DNA from: Haematococcus lacustris
Lineage: Eukaryota; Chlorophyta; Chlorophyceae; Chlamydomonadales; Haematococcaceae
Assembly: GCA_030144725.1 (NCBI GenBank)
Contig: JASKMD010000012.1
Span: 10,344,431-10,408,430, forward strand
Direction: 5' to 3'
Length of the DNA stretch: 64,000 bases
Shown here: positions 12,599 to 23,985 of the stretch, piece after piece
Position numbering within the stretch: position 1 is the first letter of the stretch
Layout: each line of letters starts with the position of its first letter
The notes under the pieces: model-generated
Databases searched by the model: none
What the model was told of the DNA's origin: nothing
Seen by the model: only the letters and a program-made list of their open reading frames with translations
Made by a program: the position numbers and the translations under genes

Positions 12599-13065
12599 GC
12601 ACACATGCTACTGTGCTGCAGGCTGCTGGGCTTGGGCCTTCGGGTGCTCGGTCCCGCAGCTTCTTGAAGCCCAATGCGGGGTACTCCTTGCCCTTGGCAC
12701 GAAGCCTTCCTCGGTGTGGCCACCTGCACAGCTCCAGTGGGCGCCACTTGCTCTCCCCTGCCCGCTGGAGGTTGAGGGCTGCGTTGCAGTCCCTGTCCAC
12801 CCATTTGCCAAGGTCCCCAGGGATGGCCTGGGCCAGCCAAAGGCACCACATGAGCCCCCGCACTGGCGCCTCAAACCGCTTGCTCCAGGCTGACCGCAAC
12901 GACCGGTTCTGCACCTGATCTTCCAGCCTTCAGACCTGGTGGGCTTGCTGCTGTCCAGCTCCTCCTCACAGGGCTGGGGGCTGTTCATGACTGAGCTGAC
13001 CCTGCTGGTGCGGAACTCATCCCGCATGACGCCCACGACCCGCAGCTGCATCAGCCTGCCCCATG
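12404..13065 (-). pseudogene. Fanzor/TnpB-like element remnant
   Basis: On the minus strand the coding remnant runs from 13065 with VVGVMRDEFRTSRVSSVMN, an EFRTS segment typical of the approach to the zinc ribbon of TnpB/Fanzor, through a frameshift near 12920, then RSAWSKRFEAPVRG, and VDRDCNAALNLQRAGES (RuvC-III) near 12775, ending near 12600. Zinc-ribbon cysteines expected after TS are replaced by serines. The RuvC-I and RuvC-II regions are absent, so this is a C-terminal piece. The noncoding 190 bp after the stop are conserved with the copy at 21312-21895. It abuts the 3' end of the phosphotransferase gene on the same strand. Confidence 0.65.
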
Positions 13066-13068
13066 CCG

Positions 13069-14103
13069 TCAACTGCTGCTGCCCTGCCCAGCTCCCTCAG
13101 CTGCTGGCAAAGGCTTGATGACGAAGCAGCTGATACCCAAGAAGGCACAGATCTGGGACACCACTGCCGTGACGTAGCTGGTCCAGGCCAGCAGGGCCAC
13201 CGTGTGGGTGATGAGGGCCAGGTGGAGGGGCGGGAAGGTGCGGGCCACCAGGCTGTTCAGCAGCAGCGTGGCAAAACACGCCAGCGGCAACAGCCCTGGC
13301 TGCAGAGGCTGTTTGGTCTGCGGCGCAGGGCAGCAAGAGATGGGCACACTCTATGCCATGGTGGGTTGAAGTCACACCTGGGTGAGTCACACTTCAGAGT
13401 AATGGTCAGGCTTTGGATCAAAAAACTTGGCTCAGGAATGGTGTTGTGAGGACAGGCAATGTCGTGTGTGAAGGAAGTTCCGTGAGTGAGCAGGTGCCGT
13501 GCTTAGGGTACCTTTTCTAGGCTAAATCCTTGCGTGTGTGGCATCACCCTAAGGGTCACACCTTGGTTATAAACACATGGCTAGGTCACGTTGGAGTGAT
13601 GTGGTGTGGCATAGTGTCTACCCCCTTGGCAATTCTGCACGCATGCCCGACTCTGTCGCCTTGAAGCAGCTACCCTTACGCCTTGGGCTTGGCCAGGCAG
13701 CTGGCCATGCAGGGCAGGTAAACAAATAGTGCCCTTGGCACTCTTACAGCTGCAACATATTGAGTAGGGAGTAATGTGGAGTGAGGGAGTAGGGAGCATA
13801 GCGGCTGGTCAGGCAGGGCAGGCGGACATCCATCTGTATACATGGTGATGACCCCCCTGGCACTCAATTTCGTACACTCTGGGTAGGGAGTGATGTGGAG
13901 TGATGTGGTGTGACCAGGTGGCCTGCGAGGTGTGCCGCACCCACCATGTGGCTGATGATGAGGTGTGAGGCCTGCAGGGCGAAGAGGAGGCCCCAGGCGC
14001 TAAACAGCAGCCGGCACTGCACGGCCTGCAGGCAGCCTTGGCCACAGCCTTGACCCAGGTGCGGCTTGAGCAAGGCTAAGAGTGGCGCATCCTTGGCGTC
14101 AAG

Positions 14104-14135
<32 letters not shown>

Positions 14136-17100
14136 CCAGGGCAACGGCGCAGGCTCCCAGCAGCACCGGCAGGAGCAGCAGCAGCAGGTGGCGGGCAGCA
14201 GCCCTCGCTCCGAGCTGCTTGCTGCCTCTCTCCTGCGCAGACAGCGGGCCATGGCAGGCAGGGGTGGAAGGGACATGGCAGGCAGCACCGAGGTGGGGAG
14301 TGAAGAGGCTGAGGTGTGGTTGTGGCAGCGAAGACAGCCAGACTGCGAAACATACGGCTTGCCCACCCTTGCTACCCCTGCCTCCCCTCCCCACCCCCAA
14401 ATGAGGGATGCCTGTGGGGCCGGTGCCCCTAGCACCCCCTACAGGCCGCGCCTACAGCCCCTGCACCCCACCCCACCCCAGGCCCACACTTCACCCCTGC
14501 CCACCCCTCCCTCAGCCCCACCTACTGCCAGCAACCCTCCATATCCCAGGGGCCAAGATGCCACCCCTCTCTGCCCTGCCTTGGCTGCCCCCACCCCCCT
14601 GCCCTGCCCCTGCTGCCCCCCACCCTTCCCACCCCTCCCCTGCACCCTTAGCCCCTTGAGCCCTCACCACGCTGCACCATCCGCCCCCTTCAGCCCCCAC
14701 CCTCCACCGCACCTCCTGTGGCAGCGGCTGGCTGCTCCTGAAGGTGCGCACCACGTTGTGCGCCCCCTGCGCCACCCCTGCCAGCGACACCACCAGCAGC
14801 GCTGCATCGGCCACTGTCAAGCCCCCCAACCCTGCGGCAGCAGGCCCCGCCCATGAGCCCAGCCATGCCCAGAGGGGGGCGAAGCAGGCGGGGAGGCTGA
14901 GGCGCTGGCGCCAGAAGGCTAGTCCGCCGGCTGCGGAAAGCAGGTGGGTGGCGCAGATGCTGTAGTTGGCCTCCAGGACGCCGTAGTGGGCCGTGCCGTA
15001 CACCATGATCTGGGCAGTGGGCAGGCAGGGGAGGGTGAGGAGGGGGGTGAAACTCAGCCTTGGTACAGGGGAGGGGGAGGGGGAGGGGGAGGGGGAGGGG
15101 GAGGGGGAGGGGGAGGGGGGGAGGGGGAGGGGGAGGGGGAGGGGGAGGGGGAGGGGGAGGGGAGGGGGAGGGGAGGGGGAGGGGGAGGGGGAGGGGGAGG
15201 GGGAGGGGGAGGGGGAGGGGGAGGGGGAGGGGGAGGGGGAGGGGGAGGGGAGGGGGAGGGGGAGGGGGAGGGGGAGGGGGAGGGGGAGGGGGAGGGGGAG
15301 GGGGAGGGGGAGGGGGAGGGGGAGGGGGAGGGGGAGGGGGAGGGGGAGGGGGAGGGGGAGGGGGAGGGGGGAGGGGGAGGGGGAGGGGGAGGGGGAGGGG
15401 GAGGGGGAGGGGGAGGGGGAGGGGAGGGGGAGGGGGAGGGGGAGGGGGAGGGGGAGGGGGAGGGGGAGGGGGAGGGGGAGGGGGAGGGGGAGGGGGAGGG
15501 GGAGGGGGAGGGGGAGGGGGAGGGGGAGGGGGGAGGGGGAGGGGGAGGGGGAGGGGGAGGGGGAGGGGGAGGGGGAGGGGGTATTGGGCCAAGTCAGCTG
15601 GCCAGCGCTCGGCCACGGAACCTAGCCTCCACCTGCAAGCGCTGGGTCACCCACCCCTGTGCTGGTACTCCTCCCACTGGGCCAGCATCCAGGGCACAAA
15701 GATCTGCAGGACGGGGTGCGCAGCAGCAACTGTGTGGGCCTTTGTGGCACTCTGGGTTCAGGGCGCCAGGGGCAAGGTAGGAGGAGACCTGACCCGACCC
15801 CTCCGACCTGGCTGACCTGCCTGTCTTGCACCTTCTGCCCCTGCAGCCCCTGTGGGCCTTCACCTAACCCCCTGCTCTGCCGCTGCCGCACCCTGCCCCC
15901 TTTCCCCCCAGCCCCCCAGCGGCTCACCCCCAGGCAGCCGGCCACCATCTTCCAGCTGCACCCCACGCCCAGGCTGCAGGCAATGTTGGCCAGCATCATG
16001 TGCCTGCAGGGGGGGCGGACAGGGAGGCGAACAGGGGCGGCACACAGCACACACTCCACCGCAGGGCTCATACCCCACCCACCAGGCCAAAGCACCCTCA
16101 CCTCAGGGCTCCCCCTCCTCAGGGGTCCCTCCTCAGAGGTCCTCAGGGTCCCCCACCTCAGGGGTCCCCCTCACCTACCACACCATACCCTAACCCTATC
16201 ATTCTCCATCCAACCCCTCCAAATCCTACACCAGACTTCATGTCACCATGCTCCATGACCTGCTCACCCCTGCCCTGCCCTACCCTACCTAGACCCCTCC
16301 CTAGCATGCAGCGCGCACAACGGCTGCCCTGGTCAGCCTGACCTGCTGGCCACAACCCATGCTCACCCCTGCCTAACCCCCTCCCTGCACATCACCCAAG
16401 CCCCGGTGGCCATCTGAGCGCCAGCCTGCTATGGCAGCAGCAAGGGGGGTGGCGGTGCACTGGTAGGCACTGCAAGGTTGGGGTGGGCAGCAAGTATCTA
16501 TTTTTGCGCTTTAGACGTCGGGTTAGACATTGCCTTGCGCTATGAATGCGTCCAAGCAAGGTTAACTACAAACTTGAGCTTTTAAAGCTGGGCCATGTAA
16601 AGATAAACACTGGTGGGCAGTGCAGGGTACAGTGGGGTGTGGGTAGGGTGGGTGCCCGAGGAAGCTGGGGGGGTGGGATGAAGAAGCTGACCCAGGCTCA
16701 GACAGGGGTGGCCTTGGCTAGGGGATCGGGCGTGGCTCACAATGCCAGGGCGTCGCAGCCGTGGTCGAACAGCTGCCCCAGGGGTGAGCTGCTGCGGGTG
16801 CGCCGGGCCTGCTTGCCGTCCATGCAGTCCAGGTTGCAGTATAAGCTGCGGGAAGGCGCGGGGCAGGTCAGTGACACACCCCAAGCACTAAGGTGTTGCA
16901 TGAGGTTGGGGTCAGGGTCGGGGTCAGGGTCAGGGTCAGGGTCAGGGTCAGGGTCAGGGTCAGGGTCAGGGTCAGGGTCAGGGCCAGCGTCAGGGCGATA
17001 GTCCCCCGCATTCCAGTAGGGACTGGGGCAGCGGGCCAGCTATGCAGGCAGGCAGGGGAAGCAGGTCAGGGGTAGCAGAGGAGGCAGGCAGCTGAGGCGG

Positions 17101-17581
17101 TAACAGAGGAGGGCAGGCAGGGTGGCAGACTCACGCCCACGGCCAGGGCTGACCAGAGGTAAACCCAGCGGGGGCGCATCACCTGGGTGCAGGCAGGCAG
17201 GCCAACACAGTGGGGCTGGCCTGCTGCTGGGGTGGTGAGGGAGGAGTGAGAATGGAAGTTGAGCCCAGTATTGCAGCTCTGTCGAGAACATGCTCCAGCA
17301 TGGCACGACCTTGCAAGTCATATCTGTATTCTGCGACAGGCTCTAGCTGCCTTTGCTAAGAGCAACATGATGTTTGCCCCCCCGTCCCTGTCCCTGCCCC
17401 TGCCCCCGTCCCTGCCCCCGTCCCTGCCCCTGCCCCTGCCCCTGCCCCTGCCCCTGCCCCTGCCCCTGCCCCTGCCCCTGCCCCTGCCCCTGCCCCTGCC
17501 CTGCCCCTGCCCCTGCCCCTGCCCCTGCCCCTGCCCCTGCCCTGCCCCTGCCCCTGCCCTGCCCCTGCCCCTGCCCCTGCC

Positions 17582-17671
<90 letters not shown>

Positions 17672-18270
17672 CCCTGCCCCTGTCCCTGCCCCTGCCACCC
17701 ACTGCTGAAGTCCGGTACATAGATGATGTTCAGGATGTATGCGGAGGCGATGCACATGGTGGCTGCCAGGGTGATCAGGTTAGGCGCCAGCCAGAGTGGC
17801 AGCCGCTGCACGCACGCTGCAGTCGGCAGGGCTGGAGCGGCATTGTCAGAACGTCAAGTACAAACCCATGACCTGACCCTGCATTGCGCTGCAGGGCATG
17901 GCACCCAGCACCCATCTCCTGCCTTGTGAAATGCGTTTGTCTCACCATTCCAGAATGGCTGGTGCCAGTCGTCCAGCTTGGTGTAGCCCCCTGCCGTGTT
18001 TCATGACACGAGTATCAATAGCTACGTGCACAAGGTGTGAGGTCTGCTCTCCAGCTCATAGCACAGGTTGCAAGGGGGGCAGATCATGCAGACACAAGCT
18101 GCCACCAGGGCGTGCCAGTGCAGGGTACATGCTTCTAGGAGGAGACAGTGCAGGGTGCATGCCCCAGGAGACTACAACCAAACACAGATGAGGAAGAGGC
18201 TAGCGGCCTCACCTGCTACATACTTGTAGCTGCGAAGACCCTCCAGGGCTTCCTTGCTCAGTGGCTGCAT
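13069..18270 (-). CDS. Aminoalcohol phosphotransferase (choline/ethanolamine)
   Basis: Transfers phosphocholine or phosphoethanolamine from the CDP form to diacylglycerol, the last Kennedy-pathway step, in ER/Golgi membranes. Exons as read: 18270-18213, 17990-17946, 17816-17699, 17182-17135, 16845-16741, 16003-15928, 15703-15655, 15009-14713, 14232-13945, 13317-13069. The start reads [17 protein letters not shown]. Exon 3 has [11 protein letters not shown]. Exon 5 has the CDP-alcohol signature [20 protein letters not shown] followed by GCD, with all catalytic Gly/Asp/Arg positions of DGxxARx8Gx3Dx3D. QWEEYQ and an HM-TKQP junction also match the family. Many hydrophobic segments follow. Junctions 3-4-5 and 7-8 do not keep phase as written, so a microexon or sequence error is likely there. 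Three introns contain hexamer satellites. A poly-Ser tract lies in exon 9. Confidence 0.75.
15067..15582. repeat. (GGGGGA)n satellite
   Basis: About 85 copies of GGGGGA with occasional five- and seven-base units, in intron 7 of the phosphotransferase gene. The G-rich strand is the non-coding (plus) strand. Long open frames across it are artefacts. Confidence 0.95.
16905..16985. repeat. (GGGTCA)n satellite
   Basis: About 13 copies of the same hexamer as at 6460-7120, here in intron 4 of the phosphotransferase gene. Confidence 0.9.
17380..17697. repeat. (CCCTGC)n/(CCCTGT)n satellite
   Basis: Hexamer array starting immediately after the exon 3 donor of the phosphotransferase gene; CCCTGC units give way to CCCTGT units near 17585. 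The coding strand is G-rich here, unlike the array in intron 7. Confidence 0.9.
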
Positions 18271-18655
18271 ATCCTCGTAGCCCTTGCTTCAATGCCCAGT
18301 GGGCACAATGACTACAAATAGCCAGGAGTTAGGGATGACGCAGTAATGCAAGTAATAGCTTCGGCGTCATTTGAAGCGAGTGTGGGAATGCAATTCTACT
18401 ACTGTTGGACGTCTAGCGTCACTAGGGACGCCTTCGTCTTTGACATCACTTTGGCGTCCTGATCGGTTGTCGGTTGTGGACACAACTTCCGCGCCTTCCC
18501 CCCTCACCTCCAAAACCTTGCGGATACGATGACACTGCAGGATCAGCAGGTGAGGGATCCATCCGTCCAAGGCTCTGTCCAATTAACAGCTTGCGACCAT
18601 TTGCTTTGTATTCGTTGCTGTGTTGTACCAGAGGTTGGCAAAGGCCCTGGCACGC
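18271..18655. promoter_or_regulatory. Divergent promoter region
   Basis: 385 bp separate the start codons of the phosphotransferase (minus) and the histidine phosphatase (plus). Both promoters must fit here or in leader introns. It contains no repeat element. No specific motif is assigned. Confidence 0.5.
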
Positions 18656-21600
18656 ATGGACGCTTGCCACGCTTGCACTTTACATGTAACAAGACATGGA
18701 GAGACGGGTGAGAGCCGGCAGCTTTCTTCTCATAACATCAACATTTACTGCGCCACAAACCCGCCCAGCCCTTGCTTGCCAACCCCTTTCCGCCAGAGGG
18801 CTGCAATACCCAATCAGCCCCAACTCACTGGCCCAGCCAGACCATGGCAGCCTTGTCGCCCGTCTACAAGTGTCATCAAAATGATCACAGCAATGCCAGC
18901 TCCAGCGTGTCCCTCATACAGCCAATGGGTAATGAGTACCACGCAAAGGCTGAGTCATAGCGCCTGTTTCTGGAGTGCTTGTCTTGCTTGCTTGACAGAA
19001 CAAGTTTCCTGAAGGGAATCAATTCTGCTCGATCCTCAGTGTGCGGTTCCTTCTCACATGCTTTGCATGTACCATGTTCATCTAGTGTTGACTGTTTGCG
19101 TTGCGCTGCTGTGGCGTTGCAGATTGGAACAAAGAGCACCGCCTGCAGGGCCAGTTGGACCCTGACCTCAATGACACAGGCCGGGTACAGGCCATGCAGG
19201 TAGGGCCGTCATGTCGGCTTCAACCGTGACATCAACTCTTGAACTCATCAGCTCATCAGCTCTCCAACTCATCAACTCATCAACAATCATGAGGCTAGGC
19301 AGAGCAGCACTCAGCCCATGGGATGGCAGGCACACGACAGGCATGTGCATGTGCTCTTTTGAACTAGCTGCTGCGCCCATGTACCATGCGTAACCATGCA
19401 GAAAGTGCATGCATGATGCTATTTTGCTGCCACTCGCCGTGTCATCGTCCTCCCTGTCTTCAACATTCCAGCTCCCTGTTCCTGTAACTAAACGTTGCCC
19501 AGCGGCAGTAACAGGGGAGGGGTGGTAACGGTGTGTGCTGTGAGCCTTAGGGGCTGGCCTTGAGGTTTGAAGGCCTCCCTCTCCCCTCTCTCTCCCCTCC
19601 CTCTCCCCTCCCTCTCCCCTCCCTCTCCCCTCCCTCTCCCCTCCCTCTCCCCTCCCTCTCCATGTGGTCAGCTAGTCACCTCCAAGCTGCTCCTCTACCT
19701 CCCGCTTGTCCACCCCTCTACCTCCCCTTCCCTCGCGCCATCACCATCATGCGTGGCGACGGCTCATGTGTCCATAGCGTAGCAACCCCACCTACACCGG
19801 CGTTAGGTCACACTTCTCAAGTGTCCACGACTGCCCATGTGTGCATAGCTCAGCAACCCCACTGGGTGCTGGCTGTGCTTTGTGGCTTCAGCTAGCGGAG
19901 CATTTTGCGGGCAGCCACCTGGACGCCATCTACTCCTCTGACCTGAAGCGGGCGGTCAACACTGCACAGGCCATTGCTGAGGGAAGAAGCATGCAGGCAG
20001 GTACGAGCCACCTTTCCTAGCAGCTACTTACAGCTAGAGAGATCAGTGCCCAACCTTGCCCGCACGCACCCACATCCGAAACTGCTCCATTTGAACCCCT
20101 CCTTAGCAGCAAGAGCTGCTGCCAGTGCAGCCAATGCTTCACACCACCTGCTGTAAGGCACAGCACCTCCCTTACCGGCCCAGCGGGTATCTAGTACCAC
20201 GCAAAAACTGAGTCATAGGATCACTCACTAGGGTTAATGTTTTGTTTGTAAGGGGTAAAACTCCCATGCACATGACATAGGCGCCTTCCACCTATGCTAT
20301 TGCCTGGCCCCTGTGACAGGGCCACAGCCTAGTCCTGGCATGACAAACGTGACCCTTGTGACAGGGCCACAGCCTAGAACTGGCATGACTCGCATGCGCG
20401 GTTGCAAGCTGATGACAGCTAAAGAGGGCACACCCTACTGTGCCTCAGGCTGCTGGTGCTCGGCCTTGGGTGGACAGTATATTGCAGCCCAGGTCAGGGT
20501 ACTCCTGGCCCTTGGCTGGCAGCTTAGGCAGCTCAGGTCATAAGCACAGCTCCAGCGAGCGCCACCTGCTTCTCCCAATGCGCTCCATGTTCAGCGCTGC
20601 ATTGCAGTCTCCCCGTTTACCCACTACCTGGCTGTGGTGTTGAAGAAGTGGGCTTGACAGCCTTGCCATAGCCTAGAACGTGGCCTGATGTAAGCTGAAA
20701 CCTGGTGTCCTGGCCCACCCTCCTGCCAGGCTGTGGCGCTGAAGAGGTGGGCTCAGCAGCCTTGCCCTTGCCCTTGCCCTTGTCGGGGCCCTTATTGCCT
20801 CGACAGCCTTGCCTTGCCTGTGCCCTTATGCTCGGCCTCGGTGCGCTTGTCTACTGGGGCAGCACATGGCCCAGGCCCCGCAACGGCTCCCTCCAAGCTA
20901 GTGGGGCTAGTGGGGCTAGTGGGGCTAGTTAGGCTAGTGGGGCAGCAAATGGCCCAGGCCCCACCATTGCTGTTTTAAAAGCCACCTGCACCTTGTTGCC
21001 ACCTGCTTGTTGCCGCCTAAGGCGACACTTGACTGTAACTCCCCGCTGCTGACTGGCATTGGGAGTCATCATGCTGGGTTTCTCCCCTGTGGCTGTGACT
21101 GAACAAACAGCCATGGGGCTGCGAGTGGCTGAAGCCTGCTTGCCTTGTATGGAGTTTGCCAGTAATAGTTTGGCTCCTCAATCATCTGCATTGGCCAAGA
21201 CAGGCCAGGAACAACCCTCAATGTCCTCCTCCTCCCGTACTCACAAAGCGGCATGTCATTGAGCAACAGTGGCAGTCAGTTGGTGTAGTGGTTGTTGGCG
21301 GTCAGCATGCCAGCACATAATTCCCCTACTAGCGGGTAGGGGCTGTGTTATCTGTAGTCCGAGCTCTTTGTCTGAGACAAGCATCCGGTACCAATACCTA
21401 ATGTCCTACCCCCACCCCCTTGCAAGAGTCGGGCGATCGATGTTGGCATGAAACACATGCTCTGATGAAAGCAAGAGCTTAAGCATTGCCTAGTGCACAC
21501 ATGCTACTGTGCTGCAGGCTGCTGGGCTAGGGCCTTGGGTGCTCGGTCTGGCAGCTTCTTGAAGCCCAACGCGGGGTACTCCTTCACCTTGGCAGGAAGC

Positions 21601-22623
21601 CTTGCTCGGTGTGGCCACCTGCACAGCTCCAGTGGGCGCCACCTGCTCTCCCCTGCCCGCTGGATGTTGAGGGCTGCGTTGCAGTCCCTGTCCACCCATT
21701 TGCCAAGGTCCCCAGGGGTGGCCTGGGCCAGCCAAGGGCACCACATGAGCCCCCGCACTGGCGCCTCAAACCGCTGGCTTCAGGCTGACCGCAACGACCG
21801 GTTCTGCACCCGACCTGGCTGGGGCTTCCAGCCTTCTGGCCTGGTGGGCTTGCCGCTGTCCAGCTCCTCCTCACAGGGCTGGGGGCTGTTCATAATTGCC
21901 AGCATGCCACAAGTGCACCACGCACCACACTCCCCAGCAGCAGGAGTTCCATTGGCAGCACCACCAGCAACAGTGACAGTGCACGTGGGGGACATGGTGG
22001 ACTGGACGGTGCGCTATGACATGTGGTTAGAGGCCTTTCCCGCTTGCACGTCCAGGTGGTGCAGCGTGCCGGGTTGCGGGAGCGGCACCTGGGTGAACTA
22101 CAGGGCCTCACCCGGCAAGAGGCCGCGGTCAAGTGCCCGCAGGCTTGGGCGGCGCTACAAGTCGACTCCCAGCGGCCCGGGACGTTGCTGGAGGGCCGCG
22201 ACGTGCTGAGGAAGCGTGTGACCGCGGAGGTTGAAGCCATCGCGGTTGCGCACCCGGGTGCGTTGCCCCACATTTACCTGCACACCACCGACGCCGCCGC
22301 CTTGACACGCCCCGCGCAACAGGATCTGAGTTGAGACTTTCAAAGGGGTTGCAAGCCATCACGTATGCCCCACTGTGACATTCAGGGCTGTGCGAGTGCT
22401 GCTGATGTTTTTCGCAGGTCAAACCGTTCTGCTGGTGGTGCACGGTGGGGTGATCCATGCGCTGCTCGACAACACGGCTGGCAGCACGGCAAGGAAGGCT
22501 GTTGTCAACGGCAGCATCCACACACTGAAGGTGCAGGGCCGGTGCTGGGCGCTGGTCGAGGAGTTGAACCCTTGCAGGGAGGGAGGTGCCGGCGGCTTTG
22601 GTGGCGGGGTGGCAGAGGGTTGA
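18656..22623 (+). CDS. Histidine phosphatase, phosphoglycerate-mutase family
   Basis: Five exons (18656-18707, 19123-19199, 19892-19999, 22056-22257, 22418-22623) join in phase through GT-AG introns: 645 nt, 214 aa plus TGA, the usual family size. The start MDACHACTLHVTRHGETD carries the RHG loop, with His14 the expected phospho-acceptor. Exon 2 gives NKEHRLQGQLD, exon 3 has IYSSDLKRAVNTAQAI, exon 4 LRERHLGELQGLT, and exon 5 the second catalytic His in VLLVVHGGV (about residue 155). All hallmark positions are present. Family members dephosphorylate small phospho-metabolites such as sugar phosphates; the substrate cannot be told. No clear transit peptide. Intron 3 is 2 kb and contains two Fanzor-like remnants; intron 2 contains a CTCCCT-type repeat. 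Confidence 0.85.
19565..19662. repeat. CCCTCCCTCT tandem repeat
   Basis: Roughly nine pyrimidine-only tandem units in intron 2 of the histidine phosphatase gene. Confidence 0.85.
20185..20935 (-). pseudogene. Decayed Fanzor/TnpB-like element in an intron
   Basis: Minus-strand remnant in intron 3 of the histidine phosphatase gene, heavily broken by stops. A relic of the D-x-N-A-A region is seen near 20590-20620 as a degraded AMQR-type segment. The noncoding end at 20185-20420 matches 8120-8270 (including GCGCCTTCCACC and GCAAGCTGATGACAGCTAAA) and also 22960-23130, showing that this subfamily has a recurrent terminal segment. Confidence 0.5.
21312..21895 (-). pseudogene. Fanzor/TnpB-like element remnant in an intron
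   Basis: About 580 bp closely matching 12404-12990, same strand. The minus strand encodes MNSPQPCEEELDSGKPTRP, QNRSLRSA, a TGA where the other copy has Trp, GLMWCPWLAQATPGDLGKW and DRDCNAALNIQRAGES (RuvC-III). The nonsense codon and missing N-terminal domains make it dead. The right end has a stem CCCCTAC/GTAGGGG at 21323-21329 and 21336-21342 with a 6-nt loop. It lies in intron 3 of the histidine phosphatase gene, antisense to it. Confidence 0.65.
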
Positions 22624-23985
22624 CACCTCACTACCAAAGTATTGCATAGGGCACAGGGGCCCACGACATCGTGATCTTAGTCAGGAACGTACCACCGGTG
22701 TGGGGTTTGTGGTGTCCGAGGGTCCGACTGTAGCTGAGTGCTAGCTGAGTGAGGTCACCCATAGTCGAGCATGTCGTTCCATGTTGAATGGGTGATGTTT
22801 GTCTGAGCCAGGAAACTGGTTATGAGAGGAAGGCAAGGGATATGGTGTGGGCTGCCTGTTTGTGATGCATGTCTGGCGGTGTGGCAAAGGCATGGCTGGT
22901 AGACGTTGGCTAAATCTGAGGACCCCTCGCTAGGGGTGGTGTTTTGTCGGCACCAACGCAACGCAAGGACCAACGCCAAGGCCGAGTCATGGGGTCATTT
23001 ACTAGGGGTGATGTGATGTCTGTATAGGGAAACCTCCCTTGCACATTGCATGTGCGCCTTCACGTACATTACCGCCTGGCCTTTGTGACAGCCTAAAACT
23101 GGCACGACTGACATGCACGATGCATCATGATAAGCACTGCGGGATGTGTGCAAAACACTGCAGCCAACAAGACACTCTGTCGGTCAGGCTTGCCAGCGCA
23201 GCACTGAGCTGGGGCACTGTGTCGTATTGTGCTTGTATAGCAGCTGACATGGTTCCCGCTCACATGGTAGCAGCTGCTTCCAGTATGGTACAACAATGGC
23301 TGCAGCCAATGGGCTGTTTTGCTGTCAACAGTATTCCCGGTAGCCGGCACCAAGCAAGCAGCCTCCATGGAGTCATCCACCCTGAGATGTTAGGTTGTGC
23401 TATGGCATGCAATCTGACAGCTTGCCAGGCACTCAAGCATCGTCAGACAGCAACAAGCAACAACAGGCAACGGCAACTGTTAAATCCCGGAGACCATCGG
23501 AACAACACTCTCCACAAGACACGTGTTGCAGGGTGTTGGCCTGTTGGTAGGGTAGATGGTGGGTGCAGGCCAAGCCCCAGGCGCAAGCGCTAAGTCTTAC
23601 CAACACAAATCCTCGTCCATCCTGGTGGCACATTCCGTTCACATTGACCATTGAGCTCCCCATCCTCAGGCCTGTCATCATGGTGTTGGTAACACTTGCG
23701 TTGGGCCCTCTCTGTTAAGCCATACGTGATGCCGCTTTATCCTGCGCACCAATCATTGCAGCGTACACCATGGCCATCACTAGCAACACCATTTGGCATT
23801 TGCTAGACATTGTTCATGCAAGCCTGGCTGGCAGCCTGCACTGTAGTGTTATAGCCTCTCCTTAGTGGGGCTCAGGTGCATGTCGCTGCTGTGCTGCCAT
23901 CACCACTGCAGGTACCTGATGCAACTACCCATGTTTGGCGTAAGCGTGGACTGCATGCACATGGTAGTGGTGCCATGCTAATGCC
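22624..23985. other. Convergent intergenic region
   Basis: Lies between the 3' ends of the histidine phosphatase and the HSPA12-like gene. The segment 22960-23130 matches the terminal part of the Fanzor-like remnant at 20185-20400. No gene is supported. Confidence 0.5.

Noticed and set aside
14690..15815. Poly-Gly/Glu/Arg and poly-Pro/Leu open frames
   Set aside because: Translation of the (GGGGGA)n array in an intron of the phosphotransferase gene.
23039..23593. 184-codon plus-strand frame
   Set aside because: No recognisable motif or splice support, and it overlaps a repeated element end.
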